Position numbers and translations under genes: made by a program
Part shown: in pieces, positions 1 through 5,081 of the stretch
Position numbering within the stretch: the stretch's first letter is position 1
How the letters are laid out: every line of letters begins with the position of its first letter
Notes under the pieces: generated by a model
Database searches by the model: none
Told to the model about the DNA's origin: nothing
What the model saw: the letters and a program-made list of their open reading frames with translations, nothing else
Source: Tatlockia sp.
GTDB lineage: Bacteria > Cyanobacteriota > Cyanobacteriia > Cyanobacteriales > Chroococcidiopsidaceae
NCBI GenBank assembly: GCA_013698215.1
Contig: JACCVJ010000643.1
Location: forward strand, 1-6,451
Reading direction: 5' to 3'
Length of the DNA: 6,451 bases

Positions 1-877
1 ATTGCTCCAAAGGAGGAGCAGAAATTTTGCCCGACAAAAATTGCTGCCAATATTGCTGTTGGAGATAATCTAGCAGCCACAATTGCACTTCTAGCTCTAA
101 TAAGCCTACTTGACGAGCGAGTTCTAACGCATTGCGGAGCGACGATTTGGGCAATTGCTCTAAAGATTGGATTAGCTCTGGAGCAATTGCTTGGCAAATT
201 TCAACCGCAGCCATTGCATTTCCAGGGCTACTTTGACAGGTTGCTAAAATGGCGGGATGTGCTGACAAAATTGCTTCCTGTCCGCGCTGGCGCAATACTT
301 GGCATAGGGCTTCAAGATTGAGGCGATAAAAAGGAATTTTTTGACAGCGCGATACTAATGTAGGCAATAAAGATTCGGCGTTAGGGGCAATTAAAATTAG
401 GGTGGCTTGTCCTGGTTCTTCGAGGGTTTTTAGTAAAGCATTGGCGGCAGATTCGGCCATAGTTTCGGCTTTTTCAATCACTACCACCGAACGAGGCGCG
501 ATCGCACTACGGCGGCTGAGAAATTGGGCAATTTCCCGAATTTGCTCGGTACGAATGATTGGCGGGGCTTTGCGTTTGAGCTTGTTTTCGGCGGCTTCGG
601 CGGCGCTGTAACGCTGTCCTTGGTAAAGATAGGTTGGTTGAACCCAAAGTACATCGGGGTGAGTGCCTTGGCGCAAGCGGGTTTGAATGGGGGGTTGTTC
701 GACGGTGGGCAAGTGCTGGCAAAATAATTGTTCAATAAAACATCGCGCTGCTAAACTCCGCCCGATTCCATCTACTCCAGCAAATAAGTAAGCGGGGGCA
801 ATTCGATTTTGGGTAACAGCTTGGTTGAGTAATTCAACAGCCTGGGTTTGTCCGATTAAGGGTGCAAAAAAATTCAT
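1..877 (-). CDS. holB: DNA polymerase III delta-prime subunit (partial, C-terminus beyond left edge)
   Basis: This is the clamp-loader subunit that, with DnaX (tau/gamma) and delta, opens the sliding clamp and loads it on primed DNA. At least 292 codons are open from the ATG at 877-875 to the left edge, with no stop, so the C-terminus is missing. The N-terminus reads MNFFAPLIGQTQAVELL. The P-loop region GVDGIGRS (residues 34-41) has Arg where Walker A has Lys, as expected of delta-prime, which does not hydrolyse ATP. HPD at 73-75, ALLKTLEEPG at 147-156 and the SRC motif at 176-178 are family hallmarks. Only two Cys (46 and 53) lie where many bacterial homologues carry a four-Cys zinc module, so that module looks absent. 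The start codon overlaps the tmk stop (ATGA), which suggests translational coupling. A DnaX reading is unlikely because of the missing P-loop Lys and zinc cysteines. Confidence 0.93.
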   Translation of the reverse strand, partial: MNFFAPLIGQTQAVELLNQAVTQNRIAPAYLFAGVDGIGRSLAARCFIEQLFCQHLPTVEQPPIQTRLRQGTHPDVLWVQPTYLYQGQRYSAAEAAENKLKRKAPPIIRTEQIREIAQFLSRRSAIAPRSVVVIEKAETMAESAANALLKTLEEPGQATLILIAPNAESLLPTLVSRCQKIPFYRLNLEALCQVLRQRGQEAILSAHPAILATCQSSPGNAMAAVEICQAIAPELIQSLEQLPKSSLRNALELARQVGLLELEVQLWLLDYLQQQYWQQFLSGKISAPPLEQ

Positions 878-1506
878 TGGCTAAGGTGTTGCTGTAAAAT
901 TGCTCTAATTTGCTCTTGTACAGATTGCTCATCTAAACTAGCATCCACTCGCTTGATGCGGTGCGGAAAAGCTTGCGCCAACTGATTGTAGCCTTCTTGG
1001 ACTCTTTGATGGAAGCCTAAATCTGCTTGCTCAATGCGATCGCACTTTCCTCTAAGTCTGGTTCTCTTCAAACTTACTTCTACAGCAACATCAAGCCAAA
1101 TAGTCAAGTGACTTTCTAACCCATTGGTGGCAAAAAAATTAAGCCCGTCGATAATAGAGCCAGGTATTCCCCTACCGTAACCTTGATAGGCAATAGTTGA
1201 ATCGGTGTAGCGATCGCATAAAATGATTGTGTCTGTTGCTAGAGATGGCAGCAGCACTTCTTGGACGTGTTGGGCGCGATCGGCGGCGTATAATAATAAT
1301 TCGGCGGCAGGGTAAATGGGCATCTTGTTTTTTAAAGAGAGCAACAACTGACGCAAGCCTAATCCTAGTTCTGTATCGCCTGGTTCGCGGGTTTTAACTA
1401 TTTTGCGATCGCTAAGTGTAGCTTGTAGCCACAAATAGGACTTCTCCAATTGGGTAGTTTTTCCAGAACCTTCAACTCCCTCAAACACAATTAATTTACC
1501 AGCCAT
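874..1506 (-). CDS. tmk: Thymidylate kinase (dTMP kinase)
   Basis: Phosphorylates dTMP to dTDP with ATP, a committed cytosolic step of dTTP synthesis. The 210-residue protein has the usual length. The P-loop is GVEGSGKTT (residues 10-18). The TREPG motif is at 39-43, the DRY motif at 98-100, the conserved STIAYQGYGRG segment at 103-113, and an Arg-bearing LID around RLRGKCDRIEQ (150-160). Gly rather than Arg inside the P-loop, together with Arg in the LID, fits the bacterial type II class (E. coli-like). The residue after TREPG is Asp44, where many homologues have Gly (TREPGGT); this looks tolerated but is unusual. The gene follows pyrF-pyrE after 45 nt without a terminator and overlaps holB by 4 nt. 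The ATG start puts the P-loop at the normal distance from the N-terminus; no strong Shine-Dalgarno sequence is visible upstream. Confidence 0.96.
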   Translation of the reverse strand: MAGKLIVFEGVEGSGKTTQLEKSYLWLQATLSDRKIVKTREPGDTELGLGLRQLLLSLKNKMPIYPAAELLLYAADRAQHVQEVLLPSLATDTIILCDRYTDSTIAYQGYGRGIPGSIIDGLNFFATNGLESHLTIWLDVAVEVSLKRTRLRGKCDRIEQADLGFHQRVQEGYNQLAQAFPHRIKRVDASLDEQSVQEQIRAILQQHLSQ

Positions 1507-1551
1507 GACGCAAAGGTTTTGATTAAATTTTTATTTTCTGCAACGCCCAAA

Positions 1552-2979
1552 CTAATCTTCTTTAAAAACCTTAAATTGCTGCTCGTCAATCCTCCCAGCT
1601 TCGTAGAGTGTTTTTGTAATTTCCGAAATAGTTAACACAGAATGAGCGCAATAACCACTAGCTTTTAATTTATCTTTAACGCCTTGCTGGTGATCCATAA
1701 ACACGACAATATCTTTAACTTTTAGTCCCGCAGATTCTAGTTTTTGAGCGCCTTCAATGGCACTTTTGCCACTAATTAAAATATCATCAACGACTACCAC
1801 CGTTTCACCCACACAAAAATTGCCTTCAATAATTTTTCGAGTTCCGTGAGCTTTGACTTCTTTGCGAGGAAAAATCATTGGGTAACTTAGACGCATCGAT
1901 AATCCTGTAGCTGTAGGCAAAGATCCGTAAGGAATTCCGGCAATGCGATCGAAATGCAAAGTTTTTAATATATCAGCGTAAGCTGTCAAAATTAGCGAGA
2001 AAACTTGCGGATTAGAAATAATTTTTCGCAAATCTACGTAGTAAGGAAAAGTTGCCCCAGATGCTTGGACAAAATCACCAAACATAATGCAACCAAGATC
2101 GTAAAGCTGTAAAATTAAATCAAAATAACGGTGTTGATTTAATAAACAAACATCGGGCAACCAAATAGCACAACTAGAAGCTTTAGAAATAACTTGTTCT
2201 CTAATTTGGTTAACTTCTAAACGTAAGGAATTAATCTCCGCAAATTGGTTATTTGCCAAGTTATCTTGAGGTACGGGAATTAGTAAACCATCACCATTAC
2301 TATTTAAACCCGCCGTTAAAATATTGTTTAAATTGCCACCACTAGCCCAAATACTCCGCGCTAGTATAACTCGTTCTGGTGCTAAGTCTCGAATTCTAGC
2401 TAAAACCTCTGGTGAAGTTGTCCCCACCTCTAAACAAACTTGTTCTAAAGTTCCCCAAGTTTGAGCGGCTTTAACTACCTGCAAGTACAAAGGAGCATCG
2501 TTGTTAGGATACTGCTGCAAAGCTCTAGCGCCCAGGTTAGAAGTACAGGCTAAAATAAATACGGCTTTACCTGGATAAACTAAAAACGGCGCGATGTGGT
2601 CTTGTCCAACGTAAGGACTAAGGGTAATGGCATCTACTCCCCACTGATTAAATACCGTCCGAGCAAAAACACTGCTGGTATTGAGGTCGCTATGTTTGGC
2701 ATCTAGAATCACTGGAATGTGACTGGGGATAGCCTTTAAAGTGCTTTCGAGTAATTCTATCCCGCCCACGCCCAAAGCCTCGTAAAAGCCCAAGGTGGGC
2801 TTGTAAGCACAAACCAAATCGGCAGTTTGGGCGATAATTAGTTGCAAAGAATCAGACAAATTGGCAATAATATCGCGATCGCCGCTTTCAGGCATCATTT
2901 CTAAGTTAGGATCGAGTCCTACAAATAGCAAACTTTGATTTAGGGCGATCGCAGCATTTAACTTATCAAAAAAATTCAT
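1552..2979 (-). CDS. pyrFE: Bifunctional orotidine-5'-phosphate decarboxylase / orotate phosphoribosyltransferase
   Basis: Catalyses the last two steps of UMP synthesis: orotate plus PRPP to OMP (C-terminal half), then OMP to UMP plus CO2 (N-terminal half). The protein has 475 residues. The OMP decarboxylase domain (about 1-240) shows FVGLDPN (19-25), AYKPTLGFYE (58-67) and the catalytic block DAKHSD with Asp93, Lys95 and Asp98, resembling the long type 2 PyrF family. A helical linker (about 244-268) leads to the transferase domain (about 275-475). That domain has FGDF (300-303), SGATFPYYVDLR (307-318), the catalytic loop RKEVKAH (372-378) and the PRPP loop VVVVDDILISGKS (394-406). This order (decarboxylase first) is the reverse of animal and plant UMP synthase and is known from cyanobacteria. 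The PRPP loop and the decarboxylase phosphate-binding end (GLLIPVPQ, 231-238) deviate from textbook motifs. It likely heads or shares a transcript with tmk-holB. Confidence 0.95.
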   Translation of the reverse strand: MNFFDKLNAAIALNQSLLFVGLDPNLEMMPESGDRDIIANLSDSLQLIIAQTADLVCAYKPTLGFYEALGVGGIELLESTLKAIPSHIPVILDAKHSDLNTSSVFARTVFNQWGVDAITLSPYVGQDHIAPFLVYPGKAVFILACTSNLGARALQQYPNNDAPLYLQVVKAAQTWGTLEQVCLEVGTTSPEVLARIRDLAPERVILARSIWASGGNLNNILTAGLNSNGDGLLIPVPQDNLANNQFAEINSLRLEVNQIREQVISKASSCAIWLPDVCLLNQHRYFDLILQLYDLGCIMFGDFVQASGATFPYYVDLRKIISNPQVFSLILTAYADILKTLHFDRIAGIPYGSLPTATGLSMRLSYPMIFPRKEVKAHGTRKIIEGNFCVGETVVVVDDILISGKSAIEGAQKLESAGLKVKDIVVFMDHQQGVKDKLKASGYCAHSVLTISEITKTLYEAGRIDEQQFKVFKED

Positions 2980-3086
2980 GAGCTAATTGGCGATAAGGAA
3001 AACTGTAAATAGAAATTTTTAGCCTGTCTTTGCTGATCCAAGGTACAGACTTACAACTGAAGCTACCGCTAAGGAGTTTGACGCAA

Positions 3087-3434
3087 TCACTCAGAAATTG
3101 ATGAAGTATCAGCATTTTGAGTTTTTACTGAGGTAGAAACTATTTCCTGCTCATCCTCCACAAACCAATTATTTAATAAAGATTGCAGCTTCATCCTTTC
3201 AATGTAGGGCCAGCCTCCTTGGGATTCAATATCTTTGAGCAAAGTATGGAATCCATGACGGCTATCAGGTAAAGACTCTTGAAAAAATCCTTCTCGGATC
3301 TCTCTATGTAAAGCTTCTAGGCATCGTAGCAACGCTAAGAGCGCCAAGCTATCATTTTGATAGCGTTGGGCTAAAGTTTGTACCTCTATACCAATGGCTG
3401 TTAATTTTGCCTCAGTGTCCGTACTTTTATTCAT
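3087..3434 (-). CDS. Conserved-looking small protein of unknown function
   Basis: A 115-residue, probably soluble, mostly helical protein with no signal peptide or membrane segment. I do not recognise a named domain. Visible features are a Leu/Ala-rich helix (about 28-44, SLALLALLRCLEALHREI), a segment with aromatic, Pro and Gly residues (FFQESLPDSRHGFHTLLKDIESQGGW begins near residue 49; the core GGWPYIERMKLQSLL is near 73-87), and a Ser/Thr-rich acidic tail. The LLRxLExLHREIREG pattern resembles short uncharacterised cyanobacterial proteins that I recall only vaguely. I chose the ATG at 3434-3432 over the in-frame TTG one codon upstream because an AGGA Shine-Dalgarno sequence (plus-strand TCCT, 3441-3444) sits 6 nt before the ATG. 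pyrF-pyrE starts 107 nt downstream on the same strand, so co-transcription is possible but not shown. psbO is divergent on the other side. Confidence 0.8.
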   Translation of the reverse strand: MNKSTDTEAKLTAIGIEVQTLAQRYQNDSLALLALLRCLEALHREIREGFFQESLPDSRHGFHTLLKDIESQGGWPYIERMKLQSLLNNWFVEDEQEIVSTSVKTQNADTSSISE

Positions 3435-3491
3435 CAAAATTCCTAGCTTGCTCCCCCATTAAATATTTTTGCATTCCCATAAAATTTATTA

Positions 3492-3506
3492 CTTTGAGTC
3501 TCAAAG
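3492..3506. promoter_or_regulatory. 15-bp palindrome, possible operator for the leftward unit
   Basis: CTTTGAG-T-CTCAAAG is a perfect 7-bp dyad with a 1-bp centre, ending 58 bp upstream of the ATG at 3434. Read on the minus strand it contains TTGAGA, which is 5 of 6 to a sigma-70 -35 box. However, the hexamer 17 bp further on (TATGGG) is a poor -10 box. An operator overlapping a promoter is inference from shape and position only. Confidence 0.3.
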
Positions 3507-3600
3507 CCACAGATTATCCGAATGCTCCCCAAAGTAAACGTAACATCCCCGTGTAAAATTCTGTATTGGGGTCTGAAATAAATCATGCTGCAAACCATCA

Positions 3601-3630
3601 CTCTTGAGCTAAATTAATGTAGTTCAAGAG
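3601..3630. repeat. Inverted repeat with 10-nt arms
   Basis: The arms CTCTTGAGCT (3601-3610) and AGTTCAAGAG (3621-3630) pair over 10 positions, with one G-U in RNA and 7 perfect outer pairs, around a 10-nt AT-rich loop. It is not followed by a T-tract in either direction, so it is not a convincing intrinsic terminator. It could be a protein-binding dyad or a structured element of the psbO upstream region. Confidence 0.45.
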
Positions 3631-3683
3631 CTTGTAAAAGCGGTAGTTGCGGGAGATGTAGTCTAAACCACTACCTAGTCGTA

Positions 3684-3707
3684 CTTAAAGTGCGATCGCA
3701 CTTTAAG
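3684..3707. repeat. Perfect 24-bp palindrome centred on a HIP1 octamer
   Basis: The left half is CTTAAAGTGCGA and the right half is its exact reverse complement. The central eight bases (3692-3699) are HIP1, GCGATCGC, so 16 additional symmetric bases extend the 8-bp HIP1 palindrome on both sides. The symmetry breaks at 3683/3708. It lies about 145 bp upstream of the psbO start codon and 250 bp upstream of the leftward gene. Without a loop it is better suited to binding a dimeric protein as duplex DNA than to acting as an RNA hairpin, though cruciform or hairpin formation is possible. Confidence 0.85.
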
Positions 3708-3726
3708 CGCAACTATAGCTAAAGGA

Positions 3727-3756
3727 GCGTCTTACTACTACTAAAGTAGAAAACGC
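3727..3756. repeat. Imperfect hairpin upstream of psbO
   Basis: GCGT (3727-3730) pairs with ACGC (3753-3756). After one mismatch, TT pairs with AA, and after a bulged A, CTAC (3735-3738) pairs with GTAG (3746-3749) around a 7-nt loop. It is only moderately stable. If psbO transcription starts upstream of here, this would lie in the 5' leader. Confidence 0.3.
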
Positions 3757-3839
3757 ACCTTGCTAACGACGCATCCGATATTAGCCCAATTTCATTCGTA
3801 TTAGGCTATCCGGTTAAATATGGAGTTACATAAAACATT

Positions 3840-3843
3840 GAGG
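3840..3843 (+). promoter_or_regulatory. Ribosome binding site that decides the psbO start
   Basis: GAGG lies 6 nt before the ATG at 3850-3852. It supports starting PsbO at MRYRALI, the family-typical N-terminus, rather than at the in-frame ATG at 3820, which would add ten residues before the signal peptide and has no Shine-Dalgarno sequence as well placed. Confidence 0.7.
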
Positions 3844-3849
3844 TCAACC

Positions 3850-4686
3850 ATGAGGTATCGCGCTTTAATTATTTCCTTCTTAGCAGTCTTTTTGGGGTTA
3901 ATAACTGCTTGTAGTGATGCCACTATGGCATCAGAAAGCCGAGATGTACTTACCTATGACCAAATTAGAGGTACAGGTCTTGCTAATAAATGCCCGCAAA
4001 TGGCAGAGACTACTCGCGGTTCGATTGCCCTCGATCCAAATCAGTCTTATAAACTTATGGAACTGTGCTTAGAACCCACAACTTTCTTTGTTAAAGAAGA
4101 ACCTGTCAACAAACGTCAAAAAGCCGAATTTATTGCCGGAAAATTGTTGACCCGCTATACTTCGACCCTTGACCAAGTAGAGGGCAAACTAAAATTAAAT
4201 GACGATCGCAGTTTGACTTTTGTAGAAGAAGATGGGCTTGACTTCCAAGCAATCACCGTTCAACTACCTGGTGGCGAACGAGTACCGTTTTTGTTTACCA
4301 TCAAAGACTTAGTTGCTCAGTCTCAGCCCGGTTTAACTAGCATCAACACATCTACAGATTTTGAAGGCAAGTTTAAGGTTCCTTCCTACCGAGGTTCGGC
4401 GTTTCTTGATCCTAAAGGTCGCGGTGTAACCGCAGGTTACGACAATGCCGTAGCTTTACCTTCTAATGCCGATGACGAAGAACTTACTCGTGCCAATATG
4501 AAGCAAGCTGAAGTTGGTGAAGGTACTATTTCTTTGCGAGTTGCTAAAGTAGACAACAATTCTGGAGAAATTGCTGGAACTTTTGAAAGCGAACAGCCTT
4601 CAGATACCGATTTGGGAGCCGCCGAAGCTAAAGAAGTCAAAATTCGCGGTTTATTTTTCGCTCGGATTGATGCTTCTGCGCTCTAA
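3850..4686 (+). CDS. psbO: Photosystem II manganese-stabilising extrinsic protein PsbO
   Basis: The lumenal 33-kDa protein that caps the Mn4CaO5 cluster of photosystem II and stabilises oxygen evolution. It has 278 residues from the ATG at 3850, the normal length for cyanobacterial precursors. The signal peptide comprises MRYR and a hydrophobic stretch (5-20). It ends in ITAC (18-21), a match to the lipobox, with a weaker signal peptidase I possibility near TMA (25-27). The mature part starts near LTYDQIRGTGLANKCP. Cys48 and Cys73 correspond to the conserved disulfide pair. VKEEPVNKRQ (81-90), FVEEDGLDFQ (124-133), STDFEGKFKVPSYRG (168-182), FLDPKGRG (185-192) and GEIAGTFESEQPSDTDLGA (239-257) are family blocks. 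A terminator follows, so it is probably transcribed alone from the divergent region upstream. The downstream neighbour is a sigF-type gene on the same strand. Confidence 0.98.
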   Translation: MRYRALIISFLAVFLGLITACSDATMASESRDVLTYDQIRGTGLANKCPQMAETTRGSIALDPNQSYKLMELCLEPTTFFVKEEPVNKRQKAEFIAGKLLTRYTSTLDQVEGKLKLNDDRSLTFVEEDGLDFQAITVQLPGGERVPFLFTIKDLVAQSQPGLTSINTSTDFEGKFKVPSYRGSAFLDPKGRGVTAGYDNAVALPSNADDEELTRANMKQAEVGEGTISLRVAKVDNNSGEIAGTFESEQPSDTDLGAAEAKEVKIRGLFFARIDASAL

Positions 4687-5081
4687 AACCTAAGCCCCCA
4701 AAGCGATCGCACGATTGTTTACAGGGGAGATGAGTTAAAATCAATCATCTACTCTACAAAAAAAGGGCTTAATGCTCTTTTTTTTTGGGAATATTTTATT
4801 TTAGAGTCAGCTAAAAATTGCGATCGCGTAGTTTAACTTAGCAATTCTCCGGAAATTAGCGCAACTTTAGCCAAACTTCAGTGTAATTTCGGTAGCAAAA
4901 CTTGCCATAAAATTAATACTCTTAGTGTTAGAGATGCAGCCCTGATATTTCAGTTAATTAGAAATGCTCAAACCCTTACCCCTACTGCGTTTTAATTTAA
5001 TTTTTATACATACTCCTGTAGATTTCCTGTCCGCTCAGTTCAATATTAACAATCTCAAAACTTACGTAGCAGAGAAAAAGT
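4687..5081 (+). other. Intergenic region between psbO and the sigF-type gene
   Basis: Of 395 nt, the first 100 hold a HIP1 octamer (4703-4710), a small inverted repeat (AGATGA 4728-4733 with TCATCT 4745-4750) and the psbO terminator. The rest is AT-rich, with a second HIP1 (4820-4827) and a small hairpin, TAATACT/AGTGTTA (4914-4920 and 4924-4930, one G-U pair). The sigma-factor promoter should lie here. TATACA at 5005-5010 is a possible -10 box, but no matching -35 box stands out. Confidence 0.6.
4758..4786 (+). terminator. Intrinsic terminator of psbO
   Basis: Seven A, then GGGC, a TTAAT loop, GCTC and nine T. The GC core pairs with one G-U and is extended by A-T pairing into the T-tract. 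The canonical hairpin plus T-run is 72 nt after the psbO stop. Because of the A-tract on the left, the opposite strand would also form a hairpin followed by T residues, so it could act in both directions. Confidence 0.85.

Larger units (their letters stand above)
3435..3849. other. Divergent intergenic region between the minus-strand unit and psbO, rich in inverted repeats
   Basis: This stretch holds no credible gene; the longest ATG frame I checked by eye near 3585 ends after 10 codons. It must carry the promoters for psbO (rightward) and probably for the leftward unit. It contains at least five dyads: 3492-3506, 3601-3630, 3658-3674, 3684-3707 and an imperfect hairpin at 3727-3756. A further pair of 8-nt arms (TAGTTGCG at 3644-3651 and CGCAACTA at 3708-3715) encloses two of these, so the stretch 3644-3715 could form a branched structure. 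I could not place a convincing -35/-10 pair for psbO. Confidence 0.7.
498..4827. repeat. Nine HIP1 octamers (GCGATCGC), listed positions
   Basis: Perfect copies start at 498, 1036, 1210, 1405, 2875, 2945, 3692, 4703 and 4820. Roughly 0.1 would be expected by chance in a window this size, so the enrichment is real and is a cyanobacterial hallmark. Six copies lie in coding sequence (holB, three in tmk, two in pyrF-pyrE) and three are intergenic. None occurs in the last 1.6 kb. Confidence 0.9.

Noticed and set aside
402..735. Open frames on both strands within 402-735 (67 to 84 codons)
   Set aside because: They lie inside holB in other frames or on the other strand. The holB frame shows clear family motifs and the others show none.
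3435..3437. TTG start one codon upstream for the small unknown protein
   Set aside because: The adjacent ATG has ideal spacing from the AGGA Shine-Dalgarno sequence, so TTG initiation is not needed.
3820..3849. Longer PsbO start at 3820
   Set aside because: It would put ten extra residues before a normal signal peptide, while the ATG at 3850 has a GAGG ribosome site and the family-typical MRYRAL beginning.
4437..4640. 67-codon minus-strand frame inside psbO
   Set aside because: Antisense shadow of a highly conserved gene, with no ribosome site or recognisable protein features.
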